From Bacteroidales bacterium UBA4318 (lineage in GTDB: Bacteria > Bacteroidota > Bacteroidia > Bacteroidales > UBA932), in the NCBI GenBank assembly GCA_002393895.1, contig DGUE01000110.1, forward strand, positions 1-5,896: a stretch of 5,896 bases of DNA. The letters run 5' to 3'. Of the stretch, positions 1 through 5,804 are shown piece by piece (position 1 is the first letter of the stretch; each line of letters begins with the position of its first letter). The notes under the pieces were generated by a model that saw only the letters and a list, made by a program, of their open reading frames with translations, did not search any database and was not told the DNA's origin. Both the position numbers and the translations under genes were made by a program.

Positions 1-27
1 GTGCGCTACCAACTGCGCTACTTCTCG
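1..27 (-). tRNA. 5' part of a tRNA, probably tRNA-Pro (cut by window edge)
   Basis: Read on the minus strand from base 27 to base 1, this is the 5' third of a tRNA. It has a 7-base acceptor strand CGAGAAG, then T8-A9, a D stem GCGC pairing with a second GCGC, and a D loop AGTTGGTA containing the invariant GG. The next bases begin the anticodon stem, and the anticodon lies outside the window. A tRNA starting with C, with a GCGC D stem followed by A26 and C27, fits bacterial tRNA-Pro best, but this identity is inferred without the anticodon. The initiator tRNA also starts with C, but its D stem is usually GAGC. The tRNA begins directly after the U-tract of the rpsT terminator. Confidence 0.75.
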
Positions 28-57
28 AAAAACAAAAGCGCGGGAAAAAACCGCGCT
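28..57 (-). terminator. Intrinsic terminator after rpsT
   Basis: On the minus strand a perfect 7-bp GC-rich stem, AGCGCGG/CCGCGCT, encloses a 7-base loop TTTTTTC and is followed by the tail TTTTGTTTTT. It starts 9 bases after the rpsT stop codon, which is the right place to end the tRNA-Glu-rpsT transcript. The tail ends exactly where the next tRNA begins, so that tRNA must be made by read-through or from a promoter further upstream. Confidence 0.85.
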
Positions 58-66
58 CTGTAAGAA

Positions 67-321
67 TTAGGAAAGCTTGTTGATGTACAGCGCGATACCG
101 CTCTTAAGATTCGAAGCCTTGTTCTTGTGGATGACACCCTGCTTTGCAAGCTTGTCGATCATTGCGAAAACCTTGGGGGCCTCTGCTTCTGCAGCTTTCT
201 TATCGTTAGTAGTACGGATTGCGCGGATAGCGTTCCTGGTAGTCTTTGCATAATACCTGTTATGCAATTTCCGCCTTTCGCCTTGGCGATTGGCTTTTTC
301 TGCTGATGCGTTGTTTGCCAT
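67..321 (-). CDS. rpsT: 30S ribosomal protein S20
   Basis: This 84-residue, Lys/Arg-rich protein is ribosomal protein S20, which binds 16S rRNA early in assembly of the small subunit. It has the usual MAN start and the family's C-terminal signature, GVIHKNKAS near residues 62-70, ending in INKLS. The length matches S20 (about 84-88 residues), so the gene is complete. The ATG at 321 is the only sensible start. No Shine-Dalgarno is visible, only an A/T-rich leader, as is common in Bacteroidota. The gene begins 26 bases after the 3' end of tRNA-Glu and has no promoter match of its own in that gap. It is probably transcribed together with the tRNA from the promoter at 437-467 and ended by the hairpin at 28-57. 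Confidence 0.97.
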   Translation of the reverse strand: MANNASAEKANRQGERRKLHNRYYAKTTRNAIRAIRTTNDKKAAEAEAPKVFAMIDKLAKQGVIHKNKASNLKSGIALYINKLS

Positions 322-347
322 TACTTATACTTTTTTATATTTTTTCG

Positions 348-419
348 TAGTGGGTAGGAGAATCGAACTCCTATTGCAGGAATGAAAATCCTGAGTACTA
401 ACCGTTATACGAACCCACC
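348..419 (-). tRNA. tRNA-Glu (anticodon TTC)
   Basis: A complete 72-base cloverleaf can be folded on the minus strand. The acceptor strand GGTGGGT pairs with ACCCACT, giving a G1-U72 wobble end pair that I recall from Bacteroides tRNA-Glu. The D stem is GTA/TAC with loop bases CGGTTAG, and the anticodon stem CAGGA/TCCTG is perfect. The anticodon loop TTTTCAT places TTC at 386-384. The T stem is AGGAG/CTCCT with loop TTCGATT. The discriminator is A at 348, and no CCA is encoded (CGA follows), so CCA must be added after transcription. The promoter lies just upstream and rpsT starts 26 bases downstream, which implies a shared, processed transcript. Confidence 0.96.
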
Positions 420-436
420 ATCATTCAAAAGGAGTG

Positions 437-467
437 CAAAGGTACGAATATTTTTTTATTCCGCAAC
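437..467 (-). promoter_or_regulatory. Bacteroidota-type promoter for tRNA-Glu-rpsT
   Basis: On the minus strand TACCTTTG (444-437) is an exact match to the Bacteroidota -7 consensus TAnnTTTG. A GTTG at 467-464, close to the -33 TTTG element, lies 19 bases upstream of it across an A/T-rich spacer. Transcription would start around base 430, about ten bases before the tRNA. The -33 element touches the last base of the DUF4837 stop codon, so the promoter fills the whole gap between the two transcription units. Confidence 0.8.
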
Positions 468-1465
468 TAATTTTGCGCCTTTTCTTCGCTCCACTCCCAA
501 GAATATAGCAACGACTCCACCTGACGGAGGTACTGACGCTTGTCAAATTTAGGCGCATACACAAACGCATCGCACACAATAACATACAATCCGTCCGGGC
601 TGTAGAACGAATGCGACACGAAAGGACCACCCATGTAATCGTTCGCAACCTCCCAGTAGCCGCGCGTCTGGGCAAACTCGCGCCCCTTGTATTTGATGAA
701 CTCCACGGTAGGATCCGGCAGGGTGCCCGTGGTCATGTAGGTATTGTCGAACATGCCCGGCACATTGTCGCGCAGCACCTCGTTGCGGTGCGCAATAATA
801 TTGGCCTTGCTGAAATCCGCCTTCAGGCCCAGGGCAGGATAGCGATACACGAACACGCCCTGGATGGTGTACTGCTTCTCATCGGCAATCCAGATGAAAT
901 CTTCGGTCTTCTTCTTGAACTGATAGCCGGTAGGGAAGTGCATGCATCCCCCGAAAATGCCTTTCACCATGGCAGCCAGGTCCTTCTCTTCGTAGCGCAT
1001 GGTATTGCGTATCACGCGGTCCCGCTCAGCCTGCTCGATGAAGGCGATTATCTTTTCGCCCTCTTTCTGAACCAGCTCCACGGCCGTCTGCGCATCCGGC
1101 GCAGCCACATTCACCACAGCCTGGGGCTGGGCCCACACGTTCTGCAGGTACTTCACGCCGGAAGACGCCACCTGGGGGTCGATGTCGAAGAACACGATGT
1201 TGCGGTGCACCTTGAAGATGTCGGCAAAGCCGCCGTGGGTAACATTGGAAAGGGTGTACAGAGGCTCCCTCATCATGAACCACGGGCAGTCGCAGGCAAG
1301 CAGCTCGCGGGTTGCATTGCCAACCGCACCTTCCCAGTCCGCCTTCTCGATGACGACCATAATCTCGCCCGCCTTACCGCTCACATTGGGGAGCAGGGCC
1401 TTGTGGCTGCTCTTGCAGGACACAATTGCCAACACGGCGAAAACCAAACTAAAAAACCTTTTCAT
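467..1465 (-). CDS. DUF4837 family lipoprotein
   Basis: This 332-residue protein matches the Bacteroidota family DUF4837, whose function is not established. Family stretches include LLPNVSGKAGE (24-34), QAERDRVIRN (145-154), NVPGMFDNTYMTT (234-246), KYKGREFAQTRG (258-269) and NDYMGGPFVSHSFYSPDG (275-292). The first 17 residues form a lipoprotein signal peptide: MKR, a hydrophobic core, then IVSC with lipidation Cys17. CKSS follows, without the acidic run typical of surface-exported Bacteroidota lipoproteins, so the mature protein is probably anchored facing the periplasm. The length is normal and the gene intact. It is the last gene of the M23-dxr-rseP operon and starts 4 bases after the rseP stop codon, which suggests an envelope role (inference). 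No terminator follows, so the operon may read into tRNA-Glu. Confidence 0.92.
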   Translation of the reverse strand: MKRFFSLVFAVLAIVSCKSSHKALLPNVSGKAGEIMVVIEKADWEGAVGNATRELLACDCPWFMMREPLYTLSNVTHGGFADIFKVHRNIVFFDIDPQVASSGVKYLQNVWAQPQAVVNVAAPDAQTAVELVQKEGEKIIAFIEQAERDRVIRNTMRYEEKDLAAMVKGIFGGCMHFPTGYQFKKKTEDFIWIADEKQYTIQGVFVYRYPALGLKADFSKANIIAHRNEVLRDNVPGMFDNTYMTTGTLPDPTVEFIKYKGREFAQTRGYWEVANDYMGGPFVSHSFYSPDGLYVIVCDAFVYAPKFDKRQYLRQVESLLYSWEWSEEKAQN

Positions 1466-1469
1466 ATAA

Positions 1470-2810
1470 TCAGTGTATTAATCTTCCTATATCGTTGCCG
1501 AAGGCCAGCATCATCAGGCCCAGCAGCAGTATCATTCCAATCATCTGCGCCCCAATCATGAAGCGGTCCGAGGGCTTTCGCCCGGTGATTATCTCGAACA
1601 GGGTGAACACTATGTGGCCCCCGTCCAGGCCGGGGATGGGCAGCAGGTTCATAACCCCCAGCATGATGGAGAACAGCCCGAGCAGGAACACGAACTGATA
1701 CCAGTCCCACGCGGAGGGGAACACCTGCCCGATGGCGATGAAGCTCCCCACACTCTTGTAGGCCCCGGAGGATGGAGTGGCCAGCAGGCGCAGATCCTGC
1801 AGATACCCGCGGATGGTGCTCCAGGTGAACTCCAGCCCGGCGGGGATGGCCTCCAGGCCCTTGTATTTCATTACGCAGATCTGCGGATTCTTAACGGTGA
1901 TGCCAATGCGCCCGAGGCTGTCCACGCGCACCGGCACGGCGAGGGTATCCGCCCCGCGAAGCACGCTCACATCCAGGCTCTCGCCAGGATGCTGCGAGAA
2001 AATCTTCCGCCCGTCCTGCAGGAAAGACACCTCCTGCCCGGCAACCGACCTGAGCACATCCCCGCGCTGCAGGCCCGCCCCTGCATTCACGCCGTCTGCC
2101 AGCACGGAATCTATGCAGAAGGGGAGGGCGATGTCGAACATGTACTGCGAATTCAGCACCTCGCCAAGCATGGCCCCGTCCATGTAGAGGGTGAGGGTGT
2201 CGGAACCGCGCAACACCTTGGCCTTGTGCACCTTACGCCGGGCCAGGTCCGCCTGGAGCATGCCGAAATTCTCCGGCACGTAGTCGTCGAAGGCCAGGAT
2301 CTCGTCCCCGGCACGGAAGCCCAGCTCCCGGGCCAGGTCATTGGGGTAGATCTGAGTTCCCTTGTTGGGGATGTAGCTCTGCCCCCAGATGGCCATTATG
2401 ATGCAGAAGGCGACAATCGCGAAGATGAAGTTGTAGAGCACTCCGCCCGCCATCACGAGGAGGCGCTGCCAGGGGTTGTGTGTGCGGAACTCCCAGGCCT
2501 GCGGGGCGCGCTTCATCTGATCCAGATCCATGCTCTCGTCTATCATGCCCGCAATCTTGCAGTAGCCGCCCAGCGGCAGCCAGCCTATGCCGTACTCGGT
2601 CTCCCACTTGAGCGCCCCGGGGCAGATGCGGGTGAACCACTTGCTGCGCTTGGTGCTGAAGAGGAAGGTGCCGCCGGCATCGAAAAACAGGAAAAACTTC
2701 TCCACACGTATGTGGAAAAGCTTAGCGAACGTGAAGTGCCCGAACTCGTGCACCACGATGAGTATGGAAAGCGCAAGTACTACTTGCAGGAGTTTGATCA
2801 AAAATACCAT
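1470..2810 (-). CDS. rseP: RIP zinc metalloprotease RseP (site-2 protease, M50B)
   Basis: This 446-residue inner-membrane protease cleaves substrates within the bilayer; in E. coli RseP cuts anti-sigma factor RseA and leftover signal peptides. The zinc motif HEFGH is at residues 21-25, at the end of the first membrane segment (about 4-20). GWLPLGGYCKIAGM (76-89) and GGVLYN (122-127) are typical of the family, the latter opening membrane segment 2. Two tandem PDZ domains follow, around 148-210 (LGFRAGDEI) and 232-300 (AGLQRGDVL). The third zinc ligand, Asp396 in LPIPGLDGG, follows membrane segment 3 (about 371-390), and segment 4 is about 417-438. All catalytic residues are present. The start codon shares its A with the dxr stop (TGATG), implying coupled translation. 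No anti-sigma factor gene is in the window, so its substrate here is unknown. Confidence 0.96.
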   Translation of the reverse strand: MVFLIKLLQVVLALSILIVVHEFGHFTFAKLFHIRVEKFFLFFDAGGTFLFSTKRSKWFTRICPGALKWETEYGIGWLPLGGYCKIAGMIDESMDLDQMKRAPQAWEFRTHNPWQRLLVMAGGVLYNFIFAIVAFCIIMAIWGQSYIPNKGTQIYPNDLARELGFRAGDEILAFDDYVPENFGMLQADLARRKVHKAKVLRGSDTLTLYMDGAMLGEVLNSQYMFDIALPFCIDSVLADGVNAGAGLQRGDVLRSVAGQEVSFLQDGRKIFSQHPGESLDVSVLRGADTLAVPVRVDSLGRIGITVKNPQICVMKYKGLEAIPAGLEFTWSTIRGYLQDLRLLATPSSGAYKSVGSFIAIGQVFPSAWDWYQFVFLLGLFSIMLGVMNLLPIPGLDGGHIVFTLFEIITGRKPSDRFMIGAQMIGMILLLGLMMLAFGNDIGRLIH

Positions 2811-3961
2811 CAGCGGATAGCCGCCCGGGTCTGTTCGGCCACCTCGGCATGGGTGGCGAAGATATCGTCGGGCGAAGGATCAGCAACAAAATTCACGCCA
2901 TTAAGCGCGCGCTCGCACAAATGTGCGATTTCGTAGAATCCTATTCTGCCTTCCAGGAAGGCTGCAACGGCTATTTCGTTTGCAGAATTAAGGGCGCAGG
3001 GGGCATTCCCTCCGCGCTTAATGGCCTCGTAGGCAAGGCCCAGGCAGGGGAAGCGGTCCAGGTCTGCATTGGCAAAGGTGAGCTTGCCCAGCTCGCCGAA
3101 ATCCAGCTTCTTGTTGCCCACGGTGATCCTGGCCGGGAAACTCAGCGCGAAGCCTATGGGCTCGCGCATGTCCGGGCTGGCCAGCTGCGCGATCACGGCC
3201 CCGTCCTCGAACTCCACCATCGAGTGGATTATCGACTCGGGATGCACCACCACGTTGATGCGCTCGGCGGGGATGTCGAAGAGCCAGCGCGCCTCTATCA
3301 CCTCGAAACCCTTGTTCATCATCGTAGAAGAATCGATGGTAACCTTGGCCCCCATGCTCCAGTTCGGATGCTTGAGCGCCTGGGCGGCGGTAGCGGTGGC
3401 TATCTGCTCCTTGCTCCAGGTGCGGAAAGGCCCTCCGGAGGCGGTGAGATGTATCTTTTCCACAGCATTCCCCTGGGCGGAGAGGAGGCACTGGAAGATG
3501 GCCGAGTGCTCGGAATCCACCGGGAGGATGACCGCCCCGTGCTCGCGCATGGTGCGGGTGACTATGCTCCCCGCGGCAACCAGGGTCTCCTTGTTGGCGA
3601 GAGCCACGATCTTGCCGGCCTCGAGGGCTGCAAGGGTAGGGCGCAGGCCGCTGAAGCCCACCATCGCCCCCACCACAATATCCACATCCTTCGCCGCGGC
3701 GAGGGAGCAGAGGCTGTCGATGCCGGCGAACACCTTGCAGGGCGTGCCGGAAAGGGCTTCCGAAAGCTCACGGTAGCGCAATTCGTCGCATACCACCACA
3801 TTGTTCACGTCGAACTCCCGGGCCTGGGCGGCCAGAAGCTCGATGCTGCTGTTTGCGGAGATGAGCTCCACTTCGAACATGTCCCTGTGCTGACGCACGA
3901 TATCCAGGGTCTGGGTGCCTATGGAGCCGGTGGAGCCGAGTATGGCCAGTCTTCTTTTCAT
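2810..3961 (-). CDS. dxr: 1-deoxy-D-xylulose 5-phosphate reductoisomerase
   Basis: This cytoplasmic enzyme converts 1-deoxy-D-xylulose 5-phosphate to 2-C-methyl-D-erythritol 4-phosphate with NADPH. It is the committed step of the MEP isoprenoid pathway and the target of fosmidomycin. The 383-residue protein is full length. The NADPH loop is GSTGSIG (9-15), and ANKETLV (122-128) is the family signature. The metal ligands are Asp149 and Glu151 in PVDSEHSAIFQ, and Glu220 in MMNKGFE, with Lys217 corresponding to E. coli Lys228. TASGGPFR (173-180), HPNWSMG (198-204) and HPESIIHS (240-247) form the substrate site. The ATG at 3961 gives the expected MKRRLAILGSTG start and overlaps the M23 stop codon by one base; the dxr stop overlaps the rseP start in the same way. 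Its isoprenoid product feeds the undecaprenyl carrier lipid, which suits the envelope neighbours. Confidence 0.98.
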   Translation of the reverse strand: MKRRLAILGSTGSIGTQTLDIVRQHRDMFEVELISANSSIELLAAQAREFDVNNVVVCDELRYRELSEALSGTPCKVFAGIDSLCSLAAAKDVDIVVGAMVGFSGLRPTLAALEAGKIVALANKETLVAAGSIVTRTMREHGAVILPVDSEHSAIFQCLLSAQGNAVEKIHLTASGGPFRTWSKEQIATATAAQALKHPNWSMGAKVTIDSSTMMNKGFEVIEARWLFDIPAERINVVVHPESIIHSMVEFEDGAVIAQLASPDMREPIGFALSFPARITVGNKKLDFGELGKLTFANADLDRFPCLGLAYEAIKRGGNAPCALNSANEIAVAAFLEGRIGFYEIAHLCERALNGVNFVADPSPDDIFATHAEVAEQTRAAIR

Positions 3962-4809
3962 CAGAACTTACAGTATTTCGCAGGATCTATGGGGTCGCCG
4001 TTGTGCCAGAGCTCGAAGCGGAGATGATCCCCGGCGGTGAGGCCGCCGGTGCTGCCCACCAGGGCGATGGGAGTGCCTGCGCTCACCTTGTCTCCGGCCT
4101 TGCGGAGAAGCTTCTGGTTATGCTTGTACACACTCAGGATGCCGCTTTCGTGCTGGATGGCGATAGAATAGCCGGTGGCATCTGCCCAGTCCGAGAAGAC
4201 CACGGTGCCGTCCAGCACCGCGCTCACAACCGCACCGGCGGGGGCGGTGATATCCACTGCAGGATGCAGCACCGGGTCGAATGGCTGGGAAACCGTGCCC
4301 TTGAGGGGAGAGAAGAAAAGCTGCCCCTCCAGAGGGAGCTCCCGCTTGCGGTCCGAGAGCCCGAACTGCTCGGCATTGCTCACGCTCACGCGCAGGAGCG
4401 AATCTCCCCGCGCAATCTCGGCATCGCTGAGCTTGCGCAGATACTCCTTTGTGTTGGAACTCAGCAGGCTGTCCGCCCCCAGGGTCTCTTCCCCGGCGAG
4501 GATGCGGCTGAGGTTGCCTGCGTAGAGGGCCCAGCGGGTCATCTCGTTTTCGAGGGAGTCTATCTTAAGGGCATTGGCGATGGCCCCGCGCTTGAAATGG
4601 GCATCCGGATAACCCGGAATCGTGGTGCGCAGGGGAGTGAAGGAGATGATGGACCAGGCCAGGAGCGAGATCACCACCAGGGCGGTGACCCCTATCAGCA
4701 GGAAGCCCAGCCCGGAGAACCTCCAGAATTTGATATGCTGGTGCGTGCGGTCTTCTATCAGCGTGAGCCGATAGACTTTATTCCAGTCCGTACGGTTTAA
4801 TTTTCCCAT
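3961..4809 (-). CDS. Membrane-anchored M23 (LytM-like) peptidase, possibly inactive
   Basis: This 282-residue protein has a short basic cytoplasmic N-terminus (1-30), one membrane segment (about 32-57), a helical, possibly coiled-coil stretch (about 70-145) and a C-terminal M23/LytM domain (about 160-280). Such proteins face the periplasm and either cut peptidoglycan peptides or activate other hydrolases. Conserved parts are HPAVD (182-186; zinc ligands His182 and Asp186 in the family), YKH with His230, and STGGLTAGDHLRFELW. The normal HxH motif reads H262-L-R264, so the second His, normally a zinc ligand, is replaced. The enzyme may be degenerate, like EnvC- or NlpD-type activators, or may bind metal differently. 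The ATG at 4809 is chosen because it gives a basic N-terminus before the membrane segment; the frame stays open upstream, but that part overlaps ruvX on the other strand. It is the first gene of the operon with dxr, rseP and the DUF4837 gene. Confidence 0.9.
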   Translation of the reverse strand: MGKLNRTDWNKVYRLTLIEDRTHQHIKFWRFSGLGFLLIGVTALVVISLLAWSIISFTPLRTTIPGYPDAHFKRGAIANALKIDSLENEMTRWALYAGNLSRILAGEETLGADSLLSSNTKEYLRKLSDAEIARGDSLLRVSVSNAEQFGLSDRKRELPLEGQLFFSPLKGTVSQPFDPVLHPAVDITAPAGAVVSAVLDGTVVFSDWADATGYSIAIQHESGILSVYKHNQKLLRKAGDKVSAGTPIALVGSTGGLTAGDHLRFELWHNGDPIDPAKYCKF

Positions 4810-4826
4810 AATAATTAGTAAATTTG
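4796..4826 (+). promoter_or_regulatory. Bacteroidota-type promoter for ruvX-def
   Basis: On the plus strand TAAATTTG (4819-4826) matches the -7 consensus TAnnTTTG exactly. TTTA at 4796-4799, one base off the -33 TTTG, lies 19 bases upstream. Transcription would begin at about 4831-4834, at or just before the ruvX ATG at 4834, so the mRNA would be leaderless or nearly so. The -33 half lies inside the first codons of the divergent M23 gene. Confidence 0.65.
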
Positions 4827-4833
4827 CACCCTG

Positions 4834-5250
4834 ATGGACAGGATGATAGGCATCGATTACGGGCGTGCGAGAGTGGGTGTCGCCATGAGCGATCCGCTCG
4901 GAATCTTTGCATCTCCGCTCGAAACCGTGGCTTCTGCAAAGATAATAGATTATCTTCAAAAAATCGCCACATCCGAGCATGTAGTTCGCTTCGTGGTGGG
5001 ATATCCCATGAACCTCGACGGCCGGCCCGCAGAAGCGGCGGCCGATGTGGATGCCTTCCTGAAGCGGCTCGCAAGGCATTTTCCGGCCATTCCCGTGAGC
5101 CTGGAAGACGAGCGCTTCACCTCCGTGCTGGCCCACCGGGCCATGATAGACGGCGGCATGAAGAAGAGCGAGCGCCGCAAGAAGGAAAGCGTAGACAAGA
5201 TCAGCGCCGCAATCATCCTCCAGAGTTACATAGACAGAAACAAAGCATAA
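4834..5250 (+). CDS. ruvX: RuvX/YqgF-family RNase H-like protein (pre-16S rRNA processing)
   Basis: This 138-residue cytoplasmic protein belongs to the YqgF/RuvX family, which has an RNase H-like fold and is linked to maturing the 5' end of 16S rRNA; some members have been proposed as Holliday junction resolvases. The family motifs are present: IDYGRARVGVA (7-17) with Asp8, VVGYPMNLDG (54-63), EDERFTS (91-97) and VDKISAAIILQSY (120-132) with Asp121. These acidic residues form the predicted metal site. The length is typical. The ATG at 4834 is chosen because it places three residues before MIGIDYG, as in relatives; Met4 (4843) is a possible alternative start. The start codon is only 24 bases from that of the divergent M23 gene. 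Its stop codon overlaps the def start (TAATG), so the two genes form an operon. Confidence 0.95.
   Translation: MDRMIGIDYGRARVGVAMSDPLGIFASPLETVASAKIIDYLQKIATSEHVVRFVVGYPMNLDGRPAEAAADVDAFLKRLARHFPAIPVSLEDERFTSVLAHRAMIDGGMKKSERRKKESVDKISAAIILQSYIDRNKA
4939..4956. repeat. 18-base near-perfect palindrome inside ruvX
   Basis: Two 8-base arms, AAGATAAT and ATTATCTT, are exact reverse complements separated by AG. The stretch is A/T-rich within a GC-rich gene. On the minus strand TATCTTTG (4944-4937), a match to TAnnTTTG, overlaps its left arm. It could be an operator or hairpin affecting the divergent M23 operon, or it may simply reflect the codons for KIIDYL. The structure is visible in the sequence; the function is a guess. 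Confidence 0.4.
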
Positions 5251-5804
5251 TGATAAGACCTATTTACTTATACGGATCCGGCGTTCTCCGCGAGAAGGCC
5301 GCGCCTGCGGACCTCTCCGCGAAAGAAGAACTCAACCAGCTGGTCACCGACCTCTGGGACACCCTGGCGGCCAGCGAGGGATGCGGCCTGGCGGCCCCCC
5401 AGATAGGAGTCAGCACCCGCGTGGTGGTTGTGGACGGAGACGTGATGGCAGATATCTACGACTACCTGAAAGGCTTCAAGCGCACCTTCATCAACCCCGT
5501 GGTGCTGGAAGAGAGCTCCGAGACAAGCACCTACAACGAGGGCTGCCTCAGCGTGCCCGGCGTCTACTGCGACGTGGTCCGTCCCAAGAAGATCAAGGTA
5601 GAATACTACGACGAGAACCTCGAAAAGAAGGTGGAAGAGTTCGACAACTTTGCCGCCCGCATGATAGAACACGAGTTCAGCCACCTGGACGGAGTGCTCT
5701 TTACCGACCTTGTGGCTCCCATACGCAAGAAGCTGGTAATGAAGAAATTGCAGCGGATTTCAACAGGCAAGGTGCCCACCCGCTACAGCTCCCGCATCAA
5801 ATAG
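5250..5804 (+). CDS. def: Peptide deformylase
   Basis: This 184-residue metalloenzyme removes the formyl group from the initiator methionine of new proteins at the ribosome, and is the target of actinonin. The three family motifs are in order: GCGLAAPQIG (44-53), EGCLSVP (98-104) with metal ligand Cys100, and HEFSHLDG (141-148) with ligands His141 and His145 and catalytic Glu142. The third motif usually reads HExDH; here the fourth position is Ser144. All ligands are kept, so activity is expected. The start codon shares its A with the ruvX stop (TAATG), giving translational coupling, and the N-terminus MIRPIYLYGSGVLR fits the family. The last 8 bases overlap the end of a gene on the other strand, leaving no room for a terminator in between. 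Confidence 0.97.
   Translation: MIRPIYLYGSGVLREKAAPADLSAKEELNQLVTDLWDTLAASEGCGLAAPQIGVSTRVVVVDGDVMADIYDYLKGFKRTFINPVVLEESSETSTYNEGCLSVPGVYCDVVRPKKIKVEYYDENLEKKVEEFDNFAARMIEHEFSHLDGVLFTDLVAPIRKKLVMKKLQRISTGKVPTRYSSRIK

Noticed and set aside
468..475. TAATTTTG on the plus strand resembling a -7 element
   Set aside because: There is no -33 partner and no plus-strand gene downstream; it overlaps the end of the DUF4837 gene and is likely chance.
462..477. Inverted repeat (CGCAA/TTGCG, 6-base loop) at the end of the DUF4837 gene as a terminator
   Set aside because: The stem is only 5 bp and on the minus strand it is followed by an A-rich stretch, not a U-tract.
611..1561. Long plus-strand open frame of 316 codons opposite the DUF4837 gene
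   Set aside because: The product is rich in His, Arg, Gly and Ala and matches no family; it is the antisense shadow of a clearly real GC-rich gene.
2799..2806. TATTTTTG on the minus strand resembling a -7 element
   Set aside because: It lies in codons 2-4 of rseP, so transcription would start inside the gene, and there is no -33 match at the right spacing.
1614..2936. 440-codon plus-strand open frame opposite rseP
   Set aside because: Low-complexity composition with no domain or motif, antisense to an intact rseP with all catalytic residues.
2849..4027. 392-codon plus-strand open frame opposite dxr
   Set aside because: It shadows a strongly conserved dxr; the translation looks random and His/Gly-rich.
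4810..5136. Upstream in-frame extension of the M23 gene across ruvX
   Set aside because: It would put a long non-conserved segment before the membrane anchor and overlap ruvX almost fully; the ATG at 4809 gives a standard topology.
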